Below are positions 42,278 through 50,520 of a stretch of DNA of 64,000 nucleotides, piece by piece (positions within the stretch are counted from its first letter, which is position 1; each line of letters opens with the position of its first letter). The notes under the pieces were generated by a model, which ran no database searches, was not told the origin of the DNA, and was given only the letters and a program-made list of their open reading frames with translations. The translations under genes were made by a program, and so were the position numbers. Origin of the DNA: Bacteroidales bacterium (GTDB taxonomy: Bacteria > Bacteroidota > Bacteroidia > Bacteroidales > UBA932); assembly GCA_024401695.1 (NCBI GenBank), contig JAKSKN010000002.1:62001-126000 (forward strand), given 5' to 3'.

Positions 42278-43033
42278 ATGCAAAGAAAAGGAATTTTATT
42301 CATAGTTCCAACCCCGGTGGGCAACCTTGAAGACATGACTTTCAGGGCTGTGAGGGTGTTGCGTGAAGCCGATCTGATTCTGGCTGAGGACACCCGCACC
42401 ACGGGCATCCTTCTCCAGCATTTTGAAATCAAGGGGAAACTCCTTTCCCACCACAAGTTCAATGAGCACCAGACTGCCGGAATGATACGCGACAGGATAC
42501 TGGCCGGCGAGAGCGTCGCGCTTGTGAGCGATGCCGGCACGCCGGGCATTTCCGATCCGGGATTCCTTCTCGCACGCAGCTGTGCGGCCGAGGGGATCGA
42601 GGTTCAGACCCTGCCGGGTGCGACGGCTTGCATCCCCGCCATCGTGTCGTCCGGCCTTCCGTGCGACCGCTTCTGTTTCGAGGGCTTCCTGCCTCAGAAG
42701 AAAGGGCGCCAGACCATCCTGTCTGAACTGGCTTCGGAGCAGCGCACTATGGTGTTCTATGAGTCACCGAGACGTCTTGTCAAGACGCTCGAGCAGATGG
42801 CCGTGGCTTTTGGCCCGCAGCGTGAGTGTTCGGTGGCACGCGAGATTTCAAAAGTGCACGAGGAGCACTGCAGGGGTACGCTGGCCGAGGTTCTTGAGCA
42901 TTTCCGGGAGGTTGAGCCTAAGGGCGAGATAGTGCTGGTTGTCGCCGGAGCGCCGGCTGAGGCTCATCGCGAACATAAGAACAAGTACAAGGAGGAGAGA
43001 GATTGTGGCGAAGAAGACGGGTCAGAAGAATAG
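42278..43033 (+). CDS. rsmI: 16S rRNA 2'-O-methyltransferase RsmI
   Basis: SAM-dependent methylation of C1402 in 16S rRNA. 251 residues: [57 protein letters not shown] and [12 protein letters not shown] are the family blocks. The C-terminal 20 residues are highly charged and overlap the next gene's start. Confidence 0.96.
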   Translation: MQRKGILFIVPTPVGNLEDMTFRAVRVLREADLILAEDTRTTGILLQHFEIKGKLLSHHKFNEHQTAGMIRDRILAGESVALVSDAGTPGISDPGFLLARSCAAEGIEVQTLPGATACIPAIVSSGLPCDRFCFEGFLPQKKGRQTILSELASEQRTMVFYESPRRLVKTLEQMAVAFGPQRECSVAREISKVHEEHCRGTLAEVLEHFREVEPKGEIVLVVAGAPAEAHREHKNKYKEERDCGEEDGSEE

Positions 43034-43700
43034 CTCCGCAGTTTTCAAGGTCGGAGCGATAGCCCTCACATTTATGATTCTAGGCTTTCAGGTGGCTTTG
43101 TTTGTCCATCGGGCTGCCGTGTTGCGCATAGAGGCAAACAGGGATGTGCCGGATACGGTTTATGTGTATGTCGGGAGGCCGGCGGAGGCGACGGCGGATT
43201 CCGGAGAGACCGTTGCGGCAGAGCCGGCGGGAGGGGCTGTGGTGGCTGTCGAACATCACGATGCAGTGCACTCGGAAATCGTGGAGGAGGTGCGGCGTGA
43301 GCGACGGAAGGTCGAGAATTTCCGCTTCGACCCGAATACGGCCGGGATGGCCGACCTGCAGCGTCTGGGCTTCAGTGAAAAGCAGGCCCGCTCCATCGTG
43401 AATTACCGTCTGAAGGGCGGACGGTTCCGCAGAAAGTCTGACTTCGCGAAGTCGTTTGTCGTTTCGGACTCGGTGTTCGCGCGTCTGGAACCATATATCG
43501 ACATCCCGCTGGTGGATATCAATTCCGCCGATTCCGCAGCGTTTGACGCCCTGCCGGGAATCGGCCCGTATTTCGCCTCGCAGATGGTGCTCTACCGTGC
43601 GAAAATAGGCGGGTACACGTCTGTGGAACAGCTTATGGACATCCCGAGGTTTGACGAGGAACGGCTGGCGGGGATACGGGATCTGATTGAGGTGCGTTGA
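43005..43700 (+). CDS. Membrane-anchored helix-hairpin-helix (ComEA-like) protein
   Basis: About 231 residues: basic start, one membrane helix (VGAIALTFMILGFQVALFVH), an acidic linker, then two helix-hairpin-helix blocks (FDPNTAGMADLQRLGFSEKQ and DINSADSAAFDALPGIGPYF). The domains bind DNA non-specifically; ComEA takes up DNA in competence, but here anchor and linker differ and no other com gene is near. I choose the GTG at 43005 because it has AAGGAGGAGAG directly upstream, a rare strong Shine-Dalgarno in this genome, inside the rsmI 3' end. Confidence 0.8.
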   Translation: MAKKTGQKNSSAVFKVGAIALTFMILGFQVALFVHRAAVLRIEANRDVPDTVYVYVGRPAEATADSGETVAAEPAGGAVVAVEHHDAVHSEIVEEVRRERRKVENFRFDPNTAGMADLQRLGFSEKQARSIVNYRLKGGRFRRKSDFAKSFVVSDSVFARLEPYIDIPLVDINSADSAAFDALPGIGPYFASQMVLYRAKIGGYTSVEQLMDIPRFDEERLAGIRDLIEVR

Positions 43701-43721
43701 AAAATTGGGAACAAATGCCGT

Positions 43722-44636
43722 TTATTTCTGTATTATCATATACTCCACTTTTTCGGGAGAATAGAGGATTATTGACTCGGTGCCCTTTGTAACCTTCACG
43801 GCGGGACCGGACTGCTCTGTGCCGAGACTGCCAAGGCCCTCGGCTTTGCCGCGCTGGTAGCCGGAAGCATCACCTTCGGCAAAAGCCTTCTGATAAATGG
43901 ATAGAGCAGATTCCAATATGCCGATGGCGACCTGCTTTCTTTCGTTCACTTCCGGTCTGTTGACGGCATTGTTGATTTTGACCGTCTCCTCTGCAAGTAA
44001 CCCCTGCAAAAAAGCACTCGTGGGAAAATCTTTCACGATGGCAGCGATTTCAGCAATGGCGGCTTGCTTGTCTGTTGTTCCATCTGTTGAGTAAAGATTG
44101 GAGTTGAAATATCCGCCGTGCCAGGGAGTGCTAATACTCTCCGGCGCTGCGGAATAATTCCAATCATCCGGCAAAGTCAGGGTTGTGGCCGAGTTATTAC
44201 CGACTCCCAAAAATGCAGTCCCACCAATATTGTTTTGGCAAGCCGTTCCCTCAAATGTAACCGTGTTCAAAGCGCTACAGTCCACAAAAGCCGTAATACC
44301 AATCTCAGTTATTGCCTTGGGTATAGAGATGACAGTCAAATTGGAACATCCGCTAAAAGCCTCATCTCCAATCTTTTTAATGGTATCGGGAAGAATAATG
44401 GATAACAAAGCGCTGGGATTTTTGAAAGCAGTGCCATCTTCGCAAATCGTTGTGACATCACCGTCAAAGGTAATAACGCCCACTTTCGTCGAAGGGGCAT
44501 AAGTATGTCTATAAATACGCAAATTAAAGCACTCATTAACAGTCAATGCTGCCGTTGCCGTGTAAGTAATGTCATTCGCCCACAGTCCCGTGCTCAGCGT
44601 CAGGGCGGTAAAAAGGAAAAATATTCTCTTCATCAT
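43722..44636 (-). CDS. Secreted BspA-type leucine-rich repeat protein
   Basis: A 304-residue exported protein (signal MMKRIFFLFTALTLSTGLWA). Residues about 45-160 are LRR_5/BspA repeats (LPDTIKKIGDEAFSGCSNL, IPKAITEIGITAFVDCSAL). The rest is a variable C-terminal region with GYQRGKAEGLG. Such proteins bind host matrix or other bacteria. Last gene of the fimbrillin operon that reads leftwards from 46415. Confidence 0.82.
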   Translation of the reverse strand: MMKRIFFLFTALTLSTGLWANDITYTATAALTVNECFNLRIYRHTYAPSTKVGVITFDGDVTTICEDGTAFKNPSALLSIILPDTIKKIGDEAFSGCSNLTVISIPKAITEIGITAFVDCSALNTVTFEGTACQNNIGGTAFLGVGNNSATTLTLPDDWNYSAAPESISTPWHGGYFNSNLYSTDGTTDKQAAIAEIAAIVKDFPTSAFLQGLLAEETVKINNAVNRPEVNERKQVAIGILESALSIYQKAFAEGDASGYQRGKAEGLGSLGTEQSGPAVKVTKGTESIILYSPEKVEYMIIQK

Positions 44637-44640
44637 AATT

Positions 44641-45342
44641 CTAATTCTCTTTGTTCAGGTATGCCTTGTTCGCACCGAGCGGGCGGCCTTTCCATTTGTA
44701 GAATCCAACGCCGTTCTGTCCCAGAGAAAAGGCGCAGTCGTTATCTCCAAGTGCGCCGATTGCAGCATCGGTTCCGGTCAGCATATTGTCGGGCGATGCC
44801 GCCCGCTTGTTGCAGGAAGGCATCAGGGTGATTTCGGTCTTTTTGCCCGCCGGGGTTTTCGGTTGGACTTTCAGTATCACGGCTTCGCGGACGTGGATGG
44901 TATCTGTCGGCGTCAGAGCCATCACTTCGGCATCTTCGTGTTTTCCCAAGGTGGCGATGTATGCAGTCACATCCCCGGGCAACTTGTATGCACTCTCGCC
45001 TGTATGGAACGTCGTGTAATAATCTCCCGTATTGGCTGGGTCCTGATAGGCTGTGAGCTTGAAAGTATGCGCAAAGTATGTTTCCAATGGCCTGCTGTCA
45101 TTTAGGGTGTATAGAGTCGCTTCTCCATTTTTGATTTTCATCTCTATCGCTTCATTGATGAACGTGACAGTCGCAACAACCATCGCCCCTTCGCCTTCTT
45201 CCGGAGGCGTGAACGTGTGGCAGTCATCTATCGCCCGTCCACCATCCAGCCCCACAACTATGGCATCCACCTTCTGAGTGCCCTGAGCGCCTGCGGAAAT
45301 GCAGCTCACGGCTGCAATTATTGACAATAAAAATTTCTTCAT
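44641..45342 (-). CDS. Secreted protein with BspA-associated C-terminal module
   Basis: A 233-residue exported protein (signal ending ISAGAQ). The region from about residue 95 (TAYQDPANTGDYYTTFHTGE, SAYKLPGDVTAYIATLG) to the end (GFYKWKGRPLGANKAYLN) is the beta module often found at the C-terminus of Bacteroidales LRR and adhesin proteins. A decayed relative lies at 47968-48373. Function unknown; it lies 4 bp upstream of the LRR gene. Confidence 0.78.
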   Translation of the reverse strand: MKKFLLSIIAAVSCISAGAQGTQKVDAIVVGLDGGRAIDDCHTFTPPEEGEGAMVVATVTFINEAIEMKIKNGEATLYTLNDSRPLETYFAHTFKLTAYQDPANTGDYYTTFHTGESAYKLPGDVTAYIATLGKHEDAEVMALTPTDTIHVREAVILKVQPKTPAGKKTEITLMPSCNKRAASPDNMLTGTDAAIGALGDNDCAFSLGQNGVGFYKWKGRPLGANKAYLNKEN

Positions 45343-45360
45343 TTCAGCTTCAAATTATTG

Positions 45361-46263
45361 TTACCAGCCAATTCCGTATCCTGTTGTCGGGTTTTCAGAA
45401 CCGTCTATGGCATCTTTGAAAACTGTCAGAAGGGGCGAAATAATCGTAAGGTCCGAAAACTGGAATGAGCCGAGGTCCATAATCCTGTTGCGGGTCAGGC
45501 CAAGTGTTTTGGTCGAACCCTTCTCATAATCGACACCGTCTATCCGAAAGCGGACTGCGAATCCGCCCTCAAGTGTTTGCGGAAGCGCTGCGATATAGTA
45601 TGTACTCCCGGAAGTGATGGTCCCGTCAAGTGTCACGGAATTGGTTCCGTCCGCTGTCCCTTCAGCGGTAGGCGCTCCGCCATTGTAGTCAAGCTTCACG
45701 GTGCCGGCAAGTTTCTCGTAGCCCTTGCTTTTCAGAACTATCCTTGAACAGTCGAAAGCCGGTTTTACTTTTACGTATGCGCAGACATTCTTGAATGAGA
45801 GAGTGTTGGCATCAGTGCTCGTGGCCATCATCAGCATTGCTGCCGGGTCGGCAGAACCCGCCGTGGCGGTCTGTGTGACAGGAAGAACCGCCCCTTCAAT
45901 CTTGCTGCCATTCAGTGTAGCGGTCTCAGTGTATGGATAGATGGCATAATAGGCGCATGCCTCGGCGGCAGAGCCGATGAAAGTTCCCGAGGTGGAACCG
46001 CCTTCGCCGACAAGCGTGAACTTCCGGTTGCCGGTTCCGTCAAATACGCTGAGAGCGTCTGATTTTGACCATTTGATGTCGCGCCCGTCTATTGCAGCTT
46101 TTGTCGTGCTGTCCTGCTTCTCCTGAACAGCCGTGAAAGTCATAGTCCTGAGACCGGACAAAACCGGCCGCTCATTGACTGGTTCTTCAATCAGTTCCCG
46201 TGTGCATGCCGAAAAAGCCACAGCGCACGCCATCAAAGCAAGTATTTTTTTTATTGTTACCAT
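45361..46263 (-). CDS. Fimbrillin-family lipoprotein
   Basis: A 300-residue lipoprotein (signal ALMACAVAFSAC) with the fimbrillin/Mfa1-like pattern: TKAAIDGRDIKWSKSDALSV near the start of the mature part, YYAIYPYTETATLNGSKIEG, SFKNVCAYVKVKP and the late YYIAALPQTLEGGF strand. Possibly a surface or pilus subunit. The start overlaps the stop of a small peptide gene directly upstream. Confidence 0.85.
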   Translation of the reverse strand: MVTIKKILALMACAVAFSACTRELIEEPVNERPVLSGLRTMTFTAVQEKQDSTTKAAIDGRDIKWSKSDALSVFDGTGNRKFTLVGEGGSTSGTFIGSAAEACAYYAIYPYTETATLNGSKIEGAVLPVTQTATAGSADPAAMLMMATSTDANTLSFKNVCAYVKVKPAFDCSRIVLKSKGYEKLAGTVKLDYNGGAPTAEGTADGTNSVTLDGTITSGSTYYIAALPQTLEGGFAVRFRIDGVDYEKGSTKTLGLTRNRIMDLGSFQFSDLTIISPLLTVFKDAIDGSENPTTGYGIGW

Positions 46264-46415
46264 TCGAATGTTTCCTCTTCAAGAGTCTCCGTACTTGTAC
46301 ATAAAACTCTCCGGGCAAACACCTCAACAACTTTCACGCTCGCGGGAACGTACACCTGGCGGTCATGTAGGGCGTTGCTGCTCTTGGTCTTGTTTTTTGT
46401 CTCAGTTGAGTTCAT
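46257..46415 (-). CDS. Small peptide 1, upstream of fimbrillin gene
   Basis: A 52-residue frame, MNSTETKNKTKSSNALHDRQ followed by VYVPASVKVVEVFARRVLCT and STETLEEETFEW. It shares the layout P-x(2)-K-(V/L)-(V/I)-x(6)-(V/I)-L-x-(T/G)-S with the small peptides at 49121 and 51843. The TAA stop overlaps the fimbrillin ATG, and a TTTC-N19-TAAATTCG promoter precedes it. No signal peptide. Function unknown; too short for most gene lists. Confidence 0.75.
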   Translation of the reverse strand: MNSTETKNKTKSSNALHDRQVYVPASVKVVEVFARRVLCTSTETLEEETFEW

Positions 46416-46437
46416 TGTACTATTTGCATCAGACCTG

Positions 46438-46468
46438 CGAATTTAATCTATTTCTGCCCATTTCGAAA
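46438..46468 (-). promoter_or_regulatory. Promoter of small peptide 1 operon (TTTC-N19-TAAATTCG)
   Basis: -7 variant TAAATTCG at 46438-46445 on the minus strand with TTTC at exact 19-bp spacing. Confidence 0.6.
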
Positions 46469-46625
46469 CAGAATCTGACAAAACAGGCATGGGAACAGGA
46501 TGCAAAATATTCAATTCCCAAGAAAAACCATAGCCTTTCCCTATACTGTACAATGCTTGTACACGATGTCACCTTGCCGACAACCAGGCGAGTGAAGCAA
46601 ACAGAATTTATTTCAAAAATAATCT

Positions 46626-46633
46626 TACCTTTG
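46626..46633 (+). promoter_or_regulatory. -7 box (TACCTTTG) of DUF3990-XRE pair
   Basis: Exact TAnnTTTG 24 bp before the ATG. About 80 bp upstream is an inverted repeat TGTACA...TGTACA (46549-46563) that could serve as operator. Confidence 0.6.
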
Positions 46634-46657
46634 CACTGACATTATAATGTTAGTTTT

Positions 46658-47332
46658 ATGGATATATATCACGGATCACCTTTGATAATAGAGGTTCCCG
46701 AATTTGGGAAGGGGAATCCAATGAATGATTACGGACTTGGATTTTATTGTACGGAGGATATTGAGTTAGCAAAAGAATGGGCTTGCAAGACGCCCAAAGA
46801 TGGTTTTGCCAACAAGTACTCCATTGATAAAACAGGGCTTGACATTCTGAATCTGACATCAGGAGATTGGCACATTCTGAATTGGCTTGCAATCCTGCTG
46901 GAGAACAGAAGTTTTGAAATAGGTAATCCTGTTGCCAAAGATGCGAAAGAGTATATCCTCCAAACTTTTCTGCCGGATTATAAGAGCAGGGACATTATCA
47001 TAGGCTACAGAGCTGACGATTCGTATTTCTCGTATGCGAAAGCGTTTCTGAATGGAGGAATTCCACTTTTGGCACTGGCGGAGGCAATGAAGCTTGGAAA
47101 ACTTGGGGAACAAATCTGCATCAGGAGCAAGGTCGCTTTCAGCAGGCTCCAATATATCGATGCTACACTTGCGGGCGGGCAGGAATACTATATCAAACGG
47201 ACGGCAAGAGATAAAAAAGCAAGAGAAGAATATTTGAAACTGCTCGACTTGTCAGCCCGCGACAAAGACTCCATCTACATTTTGGATATTCTCAGACAGG
47301 AGTGGAAAAACGACGATGAACGCTTACGATAA
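46658..47332 (+). CDS. DUF3990 protein, probable ADP-ribosyltransferase-like toxin
   Basis: A 224-residue protein. The first 50 residues (MDIYHGSPLIIEVPEFGKG, then NDYGLGFYCTEDIELAKEWA) show the HG...G.GFY.T...A..WA pattern of DUF3990, a family I place near the ADP-ribosyltransferase fold. Residues about 100-160 (RDIIIGYRADDSYFSYAKAF) are the second conserved block. Overlaps the next gene, an HTH protein, by 17 bp, in toxin-first order. Toxin activity is inferred from the fold and the pairing. The coding region is AT-richer than the flanking surface-protein genes. Confidence 0.75.
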   Translation: MDIYHGSPLIIEVPEFGKGNPMNDYGLGFYCTEDIELAKEWACKTPKDGFANKYSIDKTGLDILNLTSGDWHILNWLAILLENRSFEIGNPVAKDAKEYILQTFLPDYKSRDIIIGYRADDSYFSYAKAFLNGGIPLLALAEAMKLGKLGEQICIRSKVAFSRLQYIDATLAGGQEYYIKRTARDKKAREEYLKLLDLSARDKDSIYILDILRQEWKNDDERLR

Positions 47333-47933
47333 GATATATCTTGAGGACGCAGCCCATAATTTCGGTGTTATGGTAGATTGTGCGGTGAATACGATTGGAT
47401 GCCCGGCAGAGCAGTTCTGGAACCGTTTCCTGGCAAGCAGTATTGAGTGGCGTTTTTCTCGCGGTGCCGTGGATATTATCTCCGGACATTCGGGAATTGA
47501 ACTTGCCCTGATGGTATTCGGCGAAACCGGAAGAATAATCGAGACTTGCGATACGTCAATATCTATCTCATCAAGAGAATATTGGGCGGGTGTCACACTG
47601 GCTCAGTACCAATGGGGCGCCGGATTGTCATTCAAGGAACTAACCGCCAGGGGACTTGGCCTGACACAGACCATATCAATGTTCAACCCTCTGCACGAAG
47701 CGGATCAGACAACGTTTGAAAAGGTTGCGACGGACATTATTGGAAGCGAAAACCGAGATAATTCCTGGCTGAAAACCGCGCGTAAAATCAACGGATTCAC
47801 CCAAGAGCAACTTTCTGCGAAGTCCGGTGTGCCAATCAGGCTTATCCGTGCATATGAACAAGAGAAGATCAATATTTCCAACGCAGAATACAGCACAATA
47901 ATGAGGTTGAGAAATGCTTTGAACTGCGCATAA
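47316..47933 (+). CDS. XRE-type antitoxin with DUF3791-like N-terminal domain
   Basis: A 205-residue protein. The N-terminal part (about 1-75: YLEDAAHNFGVMVDCAVNTI, DIISGHSGIELALMVFG) resembles the small DUF3791 proteins that often adjoin DUF3990 genes, and the C-terminal 60 residues are a helix-turn-helix (WLKTARKINGFTQEQLSAKS). A fused neutralising plus DNA-binding antitoxin would explain both parts. The start overlaps the DUF3990 gene by 17 bp. Confidence 0.72.
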   Translation: MNAYDKIYLEDAAHNFGVMVDCAVNTIGCPAEQFWNRFLASSIEWRFSRGAVDIISGHSGIELALMVFGETGRIIETCDTSISISSREYWAGVTLAQYQWGAGLSFKELTARGLGLTQTISMFNPLHEADQTTFEKVATDIIGSENRDNSWLKTARKINGFTQEQLSAKSGVPIRLIRAYEQEKINISNAEYSTIMRLRNALNCA

Positions 47934-47967
47934 TTCCATAATGCACGCACTTTAAGACATAATCTGA

Positions 47968-48373
47968 AACATTCCTATAACCAATCCTGTTTCATCTGCG
48001 CATACGATTGAATTCGCAGTTGCAGTGGACATATACGAGGCTGCTGACCAATGGAAAGACTTTGAGATAACTGATGTTGCTCCAGTTCAAGTGATCGCCT
48101 ACGAAGATCCAGACAACAAAGGAACCTTCTACTCCAGCACGGAGGCATACAAAGTACCACAGACAGCCACAGCCTTTGCCGTAGTCAATAAAGCTACCGG
48201 GAAAATGGAACTTATCAGTGTAGGCAGAATCGTCGCCGCAGACGTTCCCGTGCTCATCAAGTCAACTCAGGGCAAGGTTGTCCTCAAACTGACGAAAGAG
48301 GCGGGCACAAAACCAGAGAAAAACGACTTGAAAGCCGATTCCTGCCAACAAGGCTTATCTCAATGTACAGTAG
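47968..48373 (+). pseudogene. Remnant of BspA-type secreted protein C-terminus
   Basis: No start codon. The frame opens after a stop at 47965 and reads DIYEAADQWKDFEI, the usual end of LRR_5 proteins, then the beta module VIAYEDPDNKGTFYSSTEAY...VPVLIK, related to 44641-45342. Near 48335 the natural ending PIPANKAYLNVQ-stop lies in another frame (stop 48371-48373), so a deletion or frameshift has removed the middle. The LRR part is missing. Confidence 0.7.
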
Positions 48374-48397
48374 TCATACTTCCATCTATGAACAATT

Positions 48398-48430
48398 CAG
48401 AGCCGCATCCTTCCACAGGGTGCGGCTCTG
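48398..48430. terminator. Strong GC-rich hairpin between convergent units
   Basis: Stem CAGAGCCGCA/TGCGGCTCTG plus CC/GG around TTCCACA; no long T run, so it is either a bidirectional terminator or an mRNA end structure. Confidence 0.6.
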
Positions 48431-48491
48431 CTGTTAATCCGCAATGATCACTCGCTTTTTGCGCAAGATTTAAGTGAATACTCGTCAGGTA

Positions 48492-48983
48492 TTAGAAACA
48501 ATATTTGAAGCCGAAATCGATGCCTGAATAGCCGAATTTCGCCTTGTTGTCAAGTTTTGGTTGCCAGGTAAGGTAGGGACGCCAGTCAATGGAGATGGCA
48601 AGAGGCACCTTGGAAAATACATACTCAAAGCCGGCAGCTCCGGTGAAGCCGAATGCGGCGCATGCGTCGCCCTTGCCGTTATAGTTCGGGACGAAGCCGA
48701 AGTGGACACCGGGGCCTCCGTAGAAACGGAACCCGCCTTCTCCAATATATACATCCCATTCATAAAGTCCCTCGAAAATGGGGCCCCAATTGAAATTATA
48801 GAGGGCGCGGACGTCAAGGTTTGTCTTCTCAGACAGAAAATGGTTCCATTGTACGCCGAGATAGTGGTCTGATCCTGTCCAGCTCGGAATGAACGATATA
48901 CCAACCGCATTCTTGTATGGTTGTGCATTGGCAGTCAAGGAGAGGAGGATAGCGGTTAAGATGGTGAAAAGCGCTTTTTTCAT
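48492..48983 (-). CDS. Small outer membrane beta-barrel protein
   Basis: A 163-residue protein from the ATG at 48983, with signal peptide (TILTAILLSLTANA) and alternating beta segments (VGISFIPSWTGSDHYLGVQW, FRFYGGPGVHFGFV, GFEYVFSKVPLAISIDWRPY) ending in an aromatic residue (GFKYCF), as in 8-strand outer membrane proteins. Function unknown. It diverges from the small peptide 2 operon. Confidence 0.8.
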   Translation of the reverse strand: MKKALFTILTAILLSLTANAQPYKNAVGISFIPSWTGSDHYLGVQWNHFLSEKTNLDVRALYNFNWGPIFEGLYEWDVYIGEGGFRFYGGPGVHFGFVPNYNGKGDACAAFGFTGAAGFEYVFSKVPLAISIDWRPYLTWQPKLDNKAKFGYSGIDFGFKYCF

Positions 48984-49005
48984 TTGGTTTACATTTTGGT
49001 TATGC

Positions 49006-49013
49006 CAAATGTA
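49006..49013 (-). promoter_or_regulatory. -7 box (TACATTTG) of outer membrane protein gene
   Basis: Exact TAnnTTTG on the minus strand, 22 bp before the ATG at 48983. Confidence 0.65.
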
Positions 49014-49044
49014 AGAATAATTCCCGAAATAGAGAAAAAACATC

Positions 49045-49064
49045 CCATACCGATGTACGTTTTC
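49045..49064 (+). promoter_or_regulatory. Shared upstream motif, copy 1 (CCATACCGATGTACGTTTTC)
   Basis: Core TACCGATGTnnGTT, also found at 51687-51706 and 54929-54948, each time upstream of a surface-lipoprotein transcription unit. Here it lies 24 bp before the -7 box, in place of a recognisable -33 element, as expected of an activator site. Confidence 0.55.
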
Positions 49065-49082
49065 TATGGCTATGTCGTGAAA

Positions 49083-49100
49083 TCTGCGTAAATTCGCAGA
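49083..49100 (+). promoter_or_regulatory. -7 box inside a palindrome (TCTGCG-TAAATT-CGCAGA)
   Basis: The TAAATTCG box (49089-49096) of the small peptide 2 operon sits in a 6+6 bp palindrome, a possible operator. Confidence 0.5.
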
Positions 49101-49120
49101 ACTAATCATCTGCGATTTTT

Positions 49121-49297
49121 ATGCGTATCAACCCCAGCAAAACAGACGGAACGAGAATGTACGTGCAGCCCACGTGCAAACTCATCACGTTGAATACAAA
49201 GCATCATATTCTTGCCGGTTCTTACGGAGATAGCAACCAGGCCGGTGGATCCTTCGGGAACGACAACACCAATGATTACAATGACGAGCTCCTGTAG
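49121..49297 (+). CDS. Small peptide 2, upstream of fimbrillin-like gene
   Basis: A 58-residue frame: MRINPSKTDGTRMYVQPTCK, LITLNTKHHILAGSYGDSNQ, then an acidic Gly/Asn end (GNDNTNDYNDELL). The PTCKLI...HHILAGS core matches small peptides 1 and 3. It ends one base before the next ATG (49299). No signal peptide or known family. Confidence 0.75.
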   Translation: MRINPSKTDGTRMYVQPTCKLITLNTKHHILAGSYGDSNQAGGSFGNDNTNDYNDELL

Positions 49298-49298
49298 T

Positions 49299-50489
49299 AT
49301 GAAAAGGTCATTTGGAATACTTGCGTCTGCCATAGCAACTGTGGTGATGCTTGGAGCCTGCCAGAAAGAGCAGGTAAACAGTCAGGATAATGGCTCTGAA
49401 CAGAAGGTCGCCGAACTGTTCGGAACATTCACTGTCAAAGCTGATTATACCGAACCGGTTGCAGAAGCATCCACCAAAACCGCCCTTGTTGATGGCGACA
49501 GCCCCTATGTGAAGTGGCTCTCAACGGACAAAATCAATATGTGGGAGTTTGTTGACGGAACGGAGAACGCCTGTTTCCAGACCGCGCAGGACGGAACACA
49601 TCTCAGCGACAACGATAAGTCTGCTACCTTCGACGTCAGCCTTGACGGAACTGACCCCGAAGGAAGCACATATTGCTACACGGCAATCTACCCCGAGGGC
49701 GCTGTAACGAAGAACGGAGAAATCTACAGTTTCGAGATACCCGCAACACAGACTCTTGTAAACGGCAACTTCGCCGCTAATGCCGATATACTTATCGGAA
49801 AGCCTGTAATACAGGGCAGTCGCATAAGCAGCGGTACCAACATCAGTGTCCAGTTCAAGCGACCGGGAACGGCTGTAAAGCTCACGCTGAAGGGCATTAC
49901 CGCTGGCGATTTGATATCATCGGTCAAGATAACTGCCCCTAAAGGACAGAAGATTGCCGGCCGCTGTAAAATTAACCTGATAACCGGTAAAGTCTACGAC
50001 CAGGCTTACGAGAACGGCACTAATGTGATTACTCTGAACTGTGGCAACATCGAAGCCACCGGGGATGATGTGTTCTATTTCCGCTGCCTTGATGGCACCT
50101 GGGCGAGCGGTAGCAGGGTTTCCATCGAGGTGGAAACAGGCGTCGCCCTTTATACCAAGACTGTCAGCCTGCCCAAAGATTACGTTTTTGCCGACGGCGG
50201 CCTCACCAAGTTCGGCTTCCAGGGGATGACCAAAAAGTATTATAAGGAAGAAGCCATAGCTGCCGTGGATAAGGTTGCCAATGACGCAAAGAGTGAGATA
50301 GATGGGTTTGACGTTGAAAAAGTTACAGATTATGTCAAAGATGTAGCGAAAAACAATATCGATAATGCCGTATATATTGCCAAGGAAAAAATCAATAATT
50401 CTACAACAATAGCTGAAGTCACTAAGGTTAGAGATAATACTATTGCCAAAATTGAAACTGAAGTAGAAAGTATAAGACCGACATCATAG
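49299..50489 (+). CDS. Fimbrillin-family lipoprotein with helical C-terminus
   Basis: A 396-residue lipoprotein (signal IATVVMLGAC). The fimbrillin pattern is visible: STKTALVDGDSPYVKWLSTD, YCYTAIYPEGAVTKNGEIYS, QFKRPGTAVKLTLKGITAGD and YFRCLDGTWASGSRV. The last 70 residues are predicted helical (KYYKEEAIAAVDKVANDAKS), unlike ordinary fimbrillins, and may form a coiled segment. Start chosen at 49299, one base after the small peptide stop. Confidence 0.83.
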   Translation: MKRSFGILASAIATVVMLGACQKEQVNSQDNGSEQKVAELFGTFTVKADYTEPVAEASTKTALVDGDSPYVKWLSTDKINMWEFVDGTENACFQTAQDGTHLSDNDKSATFDVSLDGTDPEGSTYCYTAIYPEGAVTKNGEIYSFEIPATQTLVNGNFAANADILIGKPVIQGSRISSGTNISVQFKRPGTAVKLTLKGITAGDLISSVKITAPKGQKIAGRCKINLITGKVYDQAYENGTNVITLNCGNIEATGDDVFYFRCLDGTWASGSRVSIEVETGVALYTKTVSLPKDYVFADGGLTKFGFQGMTKKYYKEEAIAAVDKVANDAKSEIDGFDVEKVTDYVKDVAKNNIDNAVYIAKEKINNSTTIAEVTKVRDNTIAKIETEVESIRPTS

Positions 50490-50520
50490 CCATTTGCGTT
50501 TCGCGAAGTTCTGTTTTGTA

